DNA from: Echinostoma caproni
Lineage: Eukaryota > Platyhelminthes > Trematoda > Plagiorchiida > Echinostomatidae
DNA: 12,406 bases
Assembly (NCBI GenBank): GCA_900618425.1
Contig: UZAN01048778.1
Span: forward strand, 5,772 to 18,177
Direction of reading: 5' to 3'
Positions 1 through 8,358 of the stretch are shown here, one piece after another. The position numbers and the translations under genes were made by a program. The notes under the pieces are model-generated. The model saw only the letters and a program-made list of their open reading frames with translations. It was not told the DNA's origin and did not search any database. Each line of letters starts with the position of its first letter. Position 1 is the first letter of the stretch.

Positions 1-30
1 ATTAAACCACTGCACCACCACCACCACGTG
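1..30 (-). repeat. CAC microsatellite with tRNA-type A-box at the window edge (possible SINE end)
   Basis: A (CAC)5 run lies at 13-27. On the minus strand positions 17-7 read TGGTGCAGTGG, which fits the RNA polymerase III A-box consensus of tRNAs and tRNA-derived SINEs and is followed by TTTAAT. On the minus strand any B-box would lie beyond position 1, outside the window, so the identification cannot be completed. It could equally be a chance match inside a GTG-repeat context. Confidence 0.25.
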
Positions 31-668
31 CGACACTTCGTCCTCCATTAACTTTTGACGCTAAGACCACTCAGCCAAAGCGCATCAATATGAGTCTGCT
101 AGAATGTAATGAAGAATCGCAAGCAATCATGAGTGAGGTATAAATTCTATCGAAAAATTAGTCCAACCCGAGCGAAAGCAGACTCGATTGACCTACAATC
201 AGTGAAGTTTAAGGTTGTAATACATGCTGTTGCATTATGAACAAAACTAGGCACTTCGAATTGCCGCTTGAAAGAATGTATATAAGAAGAAGCAATCCGT
301 TTCTCATCCTGACCAGATTCGTTCTTTCAGGGGACCATCGCGAATACCAACGCCGTAGACACGAAGTAGGTCACTCCCAGCATGGATAGACGTGCGCAAA
401 TGCTGGAGAAAAATCGTGATAAAGATGGAAATCGTAGTCAGTGCGTGCCGATTCGCAAACCTGCAATAGGCGTCTGGTAAACGGCAGTCTATAAAAAAAA
501 ACTGTCCGGTGATGAGTATAAACGAATCAGAAAAATCACGTCTGTAAAGACTCACCAAGGCTTGTTTATTATTATTTGGAAAAAACATTTACTTCAGTAT
601 AAATGCTGTTACCTATACGAACCGACAAATGTTTCACAGGGATCCGTTGCTTCAGTTTGGATTACAGT
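31..668. other. No recognised gene (intergenic or intronic)
   Basis: I recognise nothing here. The minus strand is open from 588 down to 304 (94 codons from an ATG) with a hydrophobic middle (ISIFITIFLQHL). A run of nine T followed by ATAG at about 500-488 on the minus strand would serve as a splice acceptor inside that frame. No family signature, no donor site and no strong codon bias were seen, so this is not called as a gene. Confidence 0.5.
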
Positions 669-796
669 TATATATATATATATATATATATGGTATAGCA
701 TAGTAGTAAATAGTATATATATATATATGGTATATATATAGTATAGTATATAGTATATATATAGTATAGTATATAGTATATATATGTATAGTATGG
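669..796. repeat. AT microsatellite and 23-bp tandem repeat
   Basis: A (TA)n run of about 22 bases (669-691) is followed by imperfect TA tracts. From 730 a 23-bp unit made of TA steps broken by G (GTATATATATA-GTATA-GTATATA) repeats perfectly at 730-752 and 753-775, with a third degenerate copy at 776-796. An open frame on the minus strand across this tract (I/Y/T only) is an artefact of the repeat. Confidence 0.9.
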
Positions 797-1639
797 TCAA
801 CTTCTCATTCGTCCACCAGATAGACCGGCAACTGTTCGTCCGAACTTGGCTTCCTCACATGAAGCTCACTATGATCCACCAACCACAGTCAAAGTAGCTT
901 CTGTTATCGGTCGCTTGCAGTCGCATCCGTGGAAGACGAATGCCTAGAATAAGTTTACAAGAACTGATTTTCAGTGAACACCAAGTCCATTTATACCCTA
1001 TTTAGCTAGATATATCAGACCTAAAGATGCCCTTAGATTGAACCACCTCGGGTACGCTTCCATTATCCAAGGTGGTACGCCAGAACCATCGGTGTATTAG
1101 GTTATTAGATATGGCTGCAAAAGCGTTCGTCTCAATAAGGCATGCACGCACACGTCCCAATCAAGGAGGCTTCTCATCCGGCATAGGGTGTATGCGTTAG
1201 GGTTTCATCTCTCGGATAATCCTAAAACAACGATATATTCCAGCACCTCATTGACTTCACTTTCGATTTAGCGGACCGATAGTTGTTGTGGAAGAGGTGT
1301 ACGATCAACATTCAAATCAAGCTGCTTAATCGGATTTCATCTTATGGTGCTCCTGTCTGCGCATACGACAAGGAATCCTATCCCTTCTAACCGAGGTCAG
1401 GAGCACGACAAAGATGTCCGCTTCCTTCATTGTTGTTCAGCTTCTCTATAAACAGGTCACACGTCAAGCGATAACGGTCCACTAAAATGTCCAGATTAAA
1501 AAAAATTTCTGGCCTCTAACTCTGAATTCAAGGATGAATTAGTTGTGCTTAAGATGGAATTGGTCGTCTCGCAAATGTCACCTAACGGCATCGAACGATA
1601 CACGTGAAACACTATCTCAAACACAACCACCCAAAGAAA
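797..1639. other. No recognised gene
   Basis: I could not identify any coding region, RNA gene or mobile element here. A short open segment at about 796-952 on the plus strand (RPPDRPATVRPN, then HYDPPTTVKV) and another on the minus strand at about 1515-1390 (RYRLTCDLFIEKLNNNEG) have protein-like composition but match no family I know. A 9-bp inverted repeat at 1347-1406 is listed separately. Confidence 0.5.
1347..1406. repeat. Perfect 9-bp inverted repeat
   Basis: GTGCTCCTG at 1347-1355 is the exact reverse complement of CAGGAGCAC at 1398-1406, with 42 bases between the arms. No flanking duplication or transposase is visible, so it may be chance or the relic of a small palindromic insertion. 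Confidence 0.4.
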
Positions 1640-2040
1640 ATTCTGTCTTTACTCACTTTGATCAAGCGGAGCGTCTTCTGCAACTAAATGGCCGGACAGA
1701 AGAAATTGGCTTTAAGTTTGCGCACTTTGGGTCTACCAACTTGCTCCACGAGTAAGCCATGGTGAACGTCAAGCAACACATCGGTATAAATTGAGCAGCG
1801 TTTCCATAGCTCCTGGCTACCCTTTTAGCGTTGGGACAACATCAGTCTCTAAGATGTTTTACGCAACAGCTCGCTCAGTTGTGACGTACTATTATGAAGT
1901 CTGACCATTGAGAGCTGAGGTCATCGACCAATTGAGATTCTTAGACTACCGGTGCCTCGGACACATCATAAAAGTAAACCGTGCTGATAGAATCTCTGAC
2001 GGAACTGCTGGTAATCACTGCCTCATCATCCGTCTATGAG
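1640..2040 (+). pseudogene. RTE-type non-LTR retrotransposon remnant (copy C), C-terminal reverse transcriptase protein
   Basis: Broken plus-strand frames resemble the region from the end of the RT palm to the C-terminal domain of RTE-type ORF2. The segment HFDQAERLLQLNGRTEEIGFKFA (about 1652-1720) corresponds to the stretch after the YADD box where family members read KAQ-FLD-L---FGMRFAP. After a gap come KMFYATARSVVTYYYEV, a stop, PLRAEVIDQLRFLDYRCL and RADRISD (about 1853-2000), matching KGRVYAAAVRSVLLYGSETWPLR, DHRCL and RISN of the family. There is at least one frameshift (near 1850), an in-frame stop at the ETW position and a deletion around 1770-1790. A weak continuation toward 2150 is possible. 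It is more diverged than the other two copies in the window and may belong to a different subfamily. It lies directly upstream of copy A in the same orientation. Confidence 0.6.
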
Positions 2041-2384
2041 CACAACTAGAATATCTCCTTTTCAAGCCTAATGCCCAGGCTGACAAAACCAATTGCTGGT
2101 GGAAGACGGGGAGCTGGAGGAGAAGAGCGACAAACAAAAAGCAGGGCTTATAATTCTGTTCGTAAATGCAAACTAATTTGACCTTTCGGGTGGTTTACGG
2201 CACTCGGCGGTCAAAAGTGAATCTAATCGATATAGTTAATGATCTTACAGGCCCGAAGAGCAGTGATCAGACACATTCATGTAGCCAGCTTATCCTCTTC
2301 CTCCAGGAGCATATGTTAGTGAACAAAGTAGTAACTAAGAGTTGCGCGATCAATTGATTGGCAGCGAACGCGCCTTTTTAGCGA
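2041..2384. other. Unassigned spacer between two RTE remnants
   Basis: There is no recognised gene. The Arg/Gly-rich reading at about 2095-2140 (GGRRGAGGEERQTKS) could be a very decayed continuation of the RTE C-terminus (GWKKxRGGQTKT in relatives), but I cannot prove it. An open frame at 2166-2357 has no recognisable motif. Confidence 0.4.
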
Positions 2385-2442
2385 GACAGAACTTTCAATG
2401 TATGCTGTACACCTCATATCCATCTGATACTTCAGTGATCTG

Positions 2443-2787
2443 TTGCATTCGGGTGACCGTTGGGCTGAACACTTCAAGGCTCAGTTCAACTGGCCACCAT
2501 CGACATCTGGTCTTTCACCCTCCACCTTGACTGGGCAGATACTGCTAGTTGATGTCAGTCTGCCATCTGAAATGAAGGTTACCCGAGGAGTGCGTTATCT
2601 CAAACGCCACGAGGCTTCCGGCCTCAACGGGCTGTCCCCATCGGCTTTCAAGGATGGAGGTTAAGCCTTAGTTTTGAAGTTAACAAAACTCCTGGGCTTA
2701 GTGTGCGATAGGGAAGAGGTTCCAGCTGAATAGTGTCAGTCGGTGATCATACCGACTTACAAGGAAGGCAACAGGTCCTCCTGTGAG
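2443..2787 (+). pseudogene. RTE ORF2 fragment: linker and start of RT domain (copy A)
   Basis: The frame reads DRWAEHFKAQFNWPP, then VRYLKRHEASGLNGLSPSAFKDGG, a TAA stop at 2662, LVLKLTKLLGLVCDREEVPAE, a TAG stop at 2731 and CQSVIIPTYKEGNRSSCE. This is the first RT block of RTE elements (in relatives: lkryKApGpDglpp, lfkdGG, W-sEqvPaeWcqSvivPiyKkGdrssCeNhRGIsL). The reading breaks off exactly before the NHRGISL motif, where the sequence jumps to the C-terminal region. RT motifs from NHRGISL through YADD are therefore absent. The start of the protein is upstream and not preserved. Confidence 0.85.
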
Positions 2788-3569
2788 TGCTAGTGTACCC
2801 ATGTTCGGTATGCGTTTCGCATCTTCAAAGTGTAAAATGTTACAATAAGACTGAGTTGCTTCACCACCTAGGCCCACTCTAACTGAGGAAGTAATAGGGC
2901 AAATGGATAATCTTTGTCATTTGGGCAGCTAAATCTCACCTAGTGGAGGCATCACGGACGAAGTGTCTGCGCGCATACAAAAGGCGCGATTGGCATTTGC
3001 CAACTTGATACATCTGTGGCTCCTTCGCGACATCCGGTTGTCTGTGAAGGGTCAAGTATATGCTGCAGCAGTTCGGTTAGTTCGGTTAGTTCTGCTATAC
3101 GGCGCGTAAACGTGGCCAAAAGGGAAGCAAGATAAAGATAGACTGTCGATGTTTGAACACCGCTGTCTAAGCAGCGTTGCACGAATCTGATGGAGCAGCC
3201 GGACGAGTAATGCTGAGGTTAGAAGCAGAGTTTTAGGTAAATGCGGTCGCTCACTGGAGTAAGTGGTCGACCTCTATAGATTACATTGGTTGAGGCGTGT
3301 TACGCATGTCACCNATGTCACCAGATAGGTTACCACGGCGCGCGATGTTCGCCGAGGTTTTTAGGGGGTAGAAAAAAGTCAAGGGTGATCAAGCTAAGAC
3401 CTGGCACGAGGGTATGAAAACTCTGACCGGGGGACTGGGCCACATAGGTCCTGTTAGGCTCCCTGGCTGAGGACCTCGGGATGATCGTAACCGATGGTTA
3501 GAGACTGAGTGATATGGCTGGGGTCGTAAACAGTGGCGTTCGTGCATCTCAATTTCTTTGCAACCTTAG
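2788..3569 (+). pseudogene. RTE ORF2 C-terminal domain (copy A), multiply broken
   Basis: After the internal deletion the reading resumes in another frame with SVPMFGMRFASSKCKML. It continues as DEVSARIQKARLAFANL (about 2958), RDIRLSVKGQVYAAAVR, MFEHRCL, SNAEVRSRVL, RMSPDRLPRRAMFAE, GMKTLTGGLGHIGPVRLPG, GPRDDRNRWLETE and RKQWRSCISISLQP, with a stop at 3567. Premature stops at 3188, 3369 and 3468 replace tryptophans expected in the family. A 9-bp tandem duplication (3071-3088) adds three codons, and an N at 3314 sits between two copies of ATGTCACC. The domain is downstream of the RT thumb and its function in RTE proteins is not well defined. Confidence 0.85.
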
Positions 3570-3703
3570 ACCACTGAATGTTTCCATTTTCTGTTCAACT
3601 CCACTTTCAACTTTTCTGTATTTTCCTATTCTTCATTCAAGTGGGCAGCCGAAAGACAGCAGCCAAAACTGATGCACAAGAATGCATGTTTAATGATTGT
3701 ACA

Positions 3704-3723
3704 AACTGAACTGAACTGAACTG
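3704..3723 (+). repeat. (AACTG)4, 3' terminal repeat of RTE copy A
   Basis: Four perfect AACTG units close copy A. Copy B ends at the equivalent point with a degenerate form (AACTGAAACTG at 11466-11476). This marks the 3' end of the element rather than a stand-alone microsatellite. Confidence 0.8.
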
Positions 3724-5146
3724 GGTAAAGGAAACTGATATGCACGTCCTTCTTCAGAGTATTGAAGGTTCACTGGGTGGTAAACAGTAATTATGGGAAT
3801 GTTGTTTCTGCTGGTGAAACGGGGCTTGAAAACAAGCTACCCAAGATATAAGTCTCTCAGTGAAAATGTGACGAAAAGCAGACTTATCGAAGTTTCTGAT
3901 TAGGAGAGAGCCGATGGATCCTTTATTCTCTCAGAAAGAAGATATGCAAATCTTGACCTATCCAACGGATTTTGCAGCTGTGATGTAGTCTCCAGAATGG
4001 AGCTCACAAGGCTCACTTAATCGAAATGAAAAGAGCCAAATACATTGGCGCTTATTATTATGAATACATTAGATTTCCCCGTGAAACACAGAAGTAACGA
4101 TATGTTAGGAGCGAGAAGCATGTGCTTAACTCATTCAGCAATTCATGTCTGCGATCTGCCATTAGAAACAGGACAGGTTGGATACATCAAGTCAAATCAT
4201 GCTAGGGTTTATGCATCCGTAGGGGGAATTTTCAATGATTTTCACGAGGATACAGTGGAATTGAGAAAAAACGCAAGGGATTGAAGGGGGTTAAGAAAAA
4301 TGGTGGCACACTGCGAATAAGAAGACGATATTAATAATTTCTAAGTAAATAAATAAACTAACTCCTGAGATTTTGTTCCAGACATGTAATAATGGGTGCT
4401 TGGTTTGGTCAAAACCGGGCAAAATCAGGGAGAATACTGTTTCTGTGATGCATAGGGGAGGGTGCTTATAACGAGAGCGGGTACGGGGATTTAAAAAGTT
4501 CGTTGTGCAAACGCAGATCTTCGTTGTTCAAAATTCTATCAGCTGTTCTTTCACGTCCGTCGATATGCTTGCACACAAATCAACCAGGACATGTCTGACT
4601 ATGTCACTACATCGGGAAAGCAGTTTTATGGATATGAAAATTAATACTAGATACTTTTCTTCCAGGTCGGGAATATGCATAGGACCACGAATTTAAAAAT
4701 CGCATTTGGTAAAACAGCATGCGTCCCAAGCCTGAAAGCTTAAAAACAGACCTTATTGTAAGCATTCTCTACATGGCCAGTCCAGGAGAGGTTGTGGGAT
4801 AGAACGTAGCCGATGTATTTTACAGAGTCAGCTTTCGGAATACTGTAACTGTTCTCGATGAATCCAGGTAGATCATTAAAAGTAGCTTGTTAACAGGAGC
4901 CAAATTTAAGGTTGAAGGAAACATCAATACATTTGGAAACAATAAGCATAAACGGTCAGGTCAGGGACCAACTAAAAACGTCACCCAGACTTCCTTGAAG
5001 TTGATGGACAGATGTGAAATAGGGGAATGGGACTACTTGTTTCACACCGTTTCGAATCGAAAACGTCTGAATAAGCTGTTACCAAGATTCGGGAAAATGT
5101 TCGAAACAAATGCGACGTTTCTCGGGTGTTAGTGACGAACCTATTG
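3724..5146. other. No recognised gene
   Basis: No domain, RNA gene or repeat family was recognised. Open plus-strand stretches exist at 4045-4284, 4505-4696 and 4887-5132 (60-81 codons) without motifs. A splice-acceptor-like TTTTCTTCCAG ends at 4665. The part next to 5147 may be the 3' flank or a decayed terminal repeat of the Gypsy remnant, because CTCGGGTGTTA recurs at about 5121 and 5194. I could not define an LTR. Confidence 0.45.
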
Positions 5147-5867
5147 TTACTTGTTTAATAGATAAGAATGTTTGGGGAGGATTATGCTGAACTCGGGTGT
5201 TACTGTGTGAAATTGAGCACCAATTTCGTTAATCTCGACGTTATCTAGGTTTTCAGGTAACGCAGTTTGCTCCGTTGATTGCACAGTGATGTGTATTTGG
5301 TTTTCGCTTCGCGCGGTCAATCGATGACAGAAAACCCTCCTCGTTTTCCTATCGGCATGGACAGTGACCTTAGTGTGGCTTACATGTTACAGGGTGCAAC
5401 TCCTCTCCCAACGGGTCGTCCTTTGAAGCTCGCTCGCAGCGTTTCCGAAAGACGACACCATGAAGTGTTAGCTACTTGTTTAATGAAGCAACATTAGTTG
5501 AGCGATGGGATTATTCAAACGAGTTCATGTGACATTCTATGGCCGTACTCAAAATAAAGCGCAGATCATCGAGCCGTGCCTTCTCCCACTAAGTGACCAG
5601 AAGATTTCTGCTTCTGAGAACAGGACTTACGCCCTTCGATAGAATTGCGTTGAGGCCTCCTAGTCGACGGTTGCCCTGTGGGCTATATGATGTAATGTGG
5701 CTCGTGGCAACTTCCCTATCAAACACAAGCTGGATGAATGTCGCAGATATGAATGTAGCACCACGATCAAAGTAACTGTAGACAGGTATTTCAAAACCCA
5801 AAAGGGGTCGACTAAATTTATCAGTGGCTGTGAATGTTTGCGTGTTGTTGGGGTGTTTCAAAATCAC
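5147..5867 (-). pseudogene. Ty3/Gypsy-type retrotransposon Pol fragment: integrase core and C-terminal tail
   Basis: In retroelements integrase inserts the cDNA copy into the genome, using an Asp-Asp-Glu metal site. Read on the minus strand from 5867, the frame has TATDKFSR (first Asp at 5822-5820), YFDRGATFISATF (second Asp at 5768-5766), HITSYSPQGN and then RRLGGLN, where families read GQVERLN. The third catalytic residue (5660-5658) is therefore Gly instead of Glu, at exactly DD35E spacing. The same frame continues past a TAG (5591-5589) as WEKARLDDLRFILSTA and past stops at 5513 and 5474 to FRKRCERASKDDPLGEEL, matching the WExVLPDALHSIRSLLCTA and RRHVRxSKxDPLVDEV blocks of Gypsy Pol. After a stop at 5372 the tail changes frame (GKRGGFSVID, like GREATVSxRDLAP) and ends in a Ser/Glu-rich open segment that stops at 5149-5147. 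Only 17 residues separate the first two Asp instead of roughly 55-60, so about 40 codons are deleted. It is clearly dead. RT, RNase H and LTRs were not found. Confidence 0.82.
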
Positions 5868-7144
5868 GAATATTTGTCAATTGTTTTGAAGTGGCATTTT
5901 CCGTGTTTGTGATGGTGAAGGGTCTGTAGAGTCGGTTATAAGTTGTTCGAATGGTTATGGTGAAACTGCTTTTAATTCGTCACCAATTTCTTTTGTTTGT
6001 AAATCGAGAATTCTTCTGCTACTCTGCTCTTTCCCCACAGTCGTCATTTGTCGGTAGCCTACCCTTTATCCCTCCAGGTAAAATGATCAATCACGCTAAT
6101 TGTTACCATTCTGACACGATATCATTTGTTGTCAGTTTATCACAGTTGCAAACGTTTTCAAATCAATCAGCTGGGTGTAGCAGCAACGAGATGGATTCGG
6201 AGATAGGAGTATGCGCTTTACTCGTTTTGCATTGCGATCTGCTTATGACAACAGAATAGTTATCAGATTATATTTAATAGGGAATGATATACGACTGTTG
6301 CACTTACATATGCCTATCCTCTTTTCAGTCCGTTCTCTTAACCATAAAGTTCGTCATACCAACGTTCGCAATAGGGATAGACATTCTTTTCGCGTTAGTT
6401 CATCTCTCACCAATCTTTTATTTACTTAACCATAAATCGAACTTTTCGAAAGCTCCCAACCCAAACTAGAATACTAAAGTGCTAGAGTGTAGATTATGTG
6501 GACTGAATCATTTGCATGATTGGTCACTACAGACCGTATAGCTCAGTCGATGAAACATAAACCAAGATCCGTGCTTTTGTCTGCCTGATTGCAACCATGC
6601 AATGTATGTCAACAGTGCACCGCCTCCGGTCGTGATTTCCAATCCCATCACAGCCTCGTAACAATTCGATCAGTTTATGTCCAATGGTATTTCGGATTGT
6701 CAGCATAAGCCCCGATGAAAGCGCACAGTAAATTAATGTACTCAGAAAATATAAATTAAAGATTGCTATTATTTTTTTTATTGTTCTCATTGATTGATCG
6801 ATTGAAATTAACAACTCCATGACCCGTGGTATTCTTGTTATCACACGCGCACACTAGTGAAAGGGTTGTCAACACTAAATTACTTAGCGAATGGACCCAT
6901 TAGCGTCACGATTTTTTGTCAATGAATCGGATGTGTATTTGTTCATGGCGCAATTACGATAGCCTCATGTCTGAAAACTGGTTCGCCCATGCTCCCTGTT
7001 TCACATTGGCCCGAATTTTTGCACACGAGTCTGTTCACGCTAACCACGAAATCTCTAACCAATTTTAACGGACGTCAATTATTTGTACACGATACAACAC
7101 AATCCTTCTTGTCACGTGCATCTAACCTCGCTAATATATCAGCC
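5868..7144. other. No recognised gene; possible small exon inside
   Basis: No upstream part of the Gypsy element (RNase H, RT, zinc-binding domain of integrase) could be recognised on the minus strand here. Several open frames of 60-105 codons exist on both strands (for example minus 6844-6527) without family motifs. A short segment bounded by good splice signals at 6041-6077 is listed separately. Confidence 0.5.
6041..6077 (+). other. Candidate 37-nt micro-exon
   Basis: A strong pyrimidine tract (CTGCTCTTTCCCCACAG, ending at 6040) is followed 37 nt later by CCTCCAG/GTAAAA, a good donor with its GT at 6078-6079. The segment is open and reads SSFVGSLPFIPP plus one base. Very small exons are known in trematode genomes, including the micro-exon genes of schistosomes, although those use exon sizes divisible by three and 37 is not. 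Nothing else identifies the gene, and a chance pairing of sites is quite possible. Confidence 0.22.
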
Positions 7145-7163
7145 CCTACCCTTCGGGGTTAGG
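7145..7163 (+). other. Compact hairpin with C(UUCG)G tetraloop
   Basis: CCTACCC, loop TTCG and GGGTTAGG can fold into a 7-bp stem with one bulged U, closed by the exceptionally stable cUUCGg tetraloop. Nothing around it identifies an RNA gene or terminator. It may be a structured part of an unrecognised transcript or chance. Confidence 0.35.
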
Positions 7164-8033
7164 TGACTCGATCGGTTTCATTTCGAACCACTGGCCACTG
7201 GGAATAACGGAGAGCTGAATTGGATTGTGTGATGAATTTCGTCGTACGTGGGACAGTTCCTGTTTCCTTCGCTCCATTCTCGTTCCAATGGGGTTCATCC
7301 CCATTTCATCTCGCCACATCACAAACCGTTTTGGATTCTACTTTTGTGCGCTCTTCGACTGGCTTCTCTATAGTTCCTGGGTTCCACGTGACTTTATAAT
7401 GATTTCATTTTCTCATAATGTTCACACGAATTTCATTCACAAAGGATGTATTTTTACGATCCAAACGTTCGACACAATGTGCTTTACTGTTACTTCAGTC
7501 TTTCCAAGCAGACAGAAGAAACAGAGACAGACTTGCTGGATGATAGAATTCTTTCAATTGTACAACTCCCGAAAATGACTGTTCCTTCAACACGAACGTC
7601 CGCACCTTGTTTGTAAAAGTGAAAGGTTTGAGTAGCCCTTTAAATTCTCGCGTAAACGCAGACAATGATGTTCCACATGTGTCCAGGTGACTGTGTTTAC
7701 TTCCGTTAGGATGAATAGATATCGTAAGAAGACTGGAGGCATAGTTCTTACCTTCGTCAATTCCTTTTGGTTTGGCAAATCCGAAGTAGGTTTTACATAT
7801 CATTGTAAGATTACTGACTGACTGTCCGTATCTTATAGTCCTAAATTTTCAACCGTTCACTCTACTCTGATCTCAGATTTGTACATTACTTCTTTTTGTT
7901 CTCGCTTTGATAGTAATTTATTCCTGGACGTTTTCATTCATTTTATGGTTTCTCTGTCGACCGGTGCTTGTTAATTGTTGTTGGTGATTTAATCCACGCT
8001 CCTGCTTTCCCCTTAACTACTTTTAATCACTAC
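7164..8033. other. No recognised gene
   Basis: A plus-strand frame at 7225-7578 and minus-strand frames at 7803-7495 and 7778-7587 overlap each other, and none has a known motif. On the minus strand an ATG at 7803 opens 17 codons that end in GACGAAG/GTAAGA at 7752/7751, a near-consensus splice donor, so 7803-7752 could be the start of a small first exon. No matching downstream acceptor was convincing. Confidence 0.45.
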
Positions 8034-8358
8034 CACAACAGGTCAAGCCATTTGGGTAGCATGATCGTTAACCATCTCGATCTTTCCCCTTTCAAGTCCC
8101 CGGTTTCTATTATTGTCCACTGCCTTCTACTTAGGCTTTCCATCCGTTCATTCAATCTAAACAGATTAAGGTTACCCACGCATAACAATGCTTTCCTCAG
8201 TCGGCCTCTGCACATAGTTACAATATTGTTCTCTTTGGATTCTTCCCTAATTTCTGTGGACGTGTGCACATACGCCGTGAGCGTTATTTTAAATTTTTGT
8301 CGTCCCTGTGAGACGTTTTCTTCACAAAGGGAGAATGGCTTCCCCTCTATTGAAGTCT
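8034..8358 (-). other. Candidate internal exon, unknown protein
   Basis: The minus strand is open for about 110 codons downstream of a good acceptor (CCTTTATTCTTTTTAG, AG at 8360-8359), down to a stop just past 8034. The translation is hydrophilic and charged (EIREESKENNIVTMCRGRLR, then LNERMESLSRRQWTIIETGD), unlike typical antisense composition, and the strand is purine-rich as coding strands tend to be. A possible donor (TTGTG/GTAGTG) is weak. The plus strand is also open here (7968-8387) but is Leu/Ser/His-rich and looks like the shadow. No family was recognised. Confidence 0.22.

Larger units (their letters stand above)
2385..3723 (+). mobile_element. RTE-type non-LTR retrotransposon, internally deleted copy A with 3' UTR
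   Basis: This is a dead copy of an RTE-clade element. It begins in the linker between endonuclease and RT: DRWAEHFKAQFNWPP is clear from about 2450, and a weaker match starts near 2385. It then jumps to the C-terminal domain and ends with a 3' UTR (3570-3703) and a terminal (AACTG)4 at 3704-3723. Simple tandem repeats at the 3' end are typical of RTE elements. The 3' UTR shares blocks with copy B (CAGCA-CAAAACTG-TGCA, then GTAATGG/TTAATGATTGTA and ending AACTGAA). No target-site duplication can be defined because the 5' end is missing or decayed. Many stops and frameshifts show that it is inactive. Confidence 0.88.

Noticed and set aside
609..800. Open frame of alternating Ile and Tyr on the minus strand
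   Set aside because: It is produced entirely by the TA-rich tandem repeat.
2952..3182. Minus-strand open frame across RTE copy A
   Set aside because: It is an antisense shadow of the recognised C-terminal domain.
5119..5204. Repeat of CTCGGGTGTTA as a possible LTR boundary or duplication
   Set aside because: It is only 11 bases, and the flanks do not align further. It is too short to define an LTR.
5279..5912. Plus-strand open frames at 5279-5497, 5593-5775 and 5697-5912
   Set aside because: They overlap the minus-strand Gypsy Pol remnant, which has clear integrase and tail motifs, so these are shadows.
6539..6690. tRNA-like A-box TAGCTCAGTCG followed by a distant B-box-like stretch
   Set aside because: The best B-box-like match is roughly 90 bases away with several mismatches, and no cloverleaf can be drawn. 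It is not supported as a tRNA or SINE.
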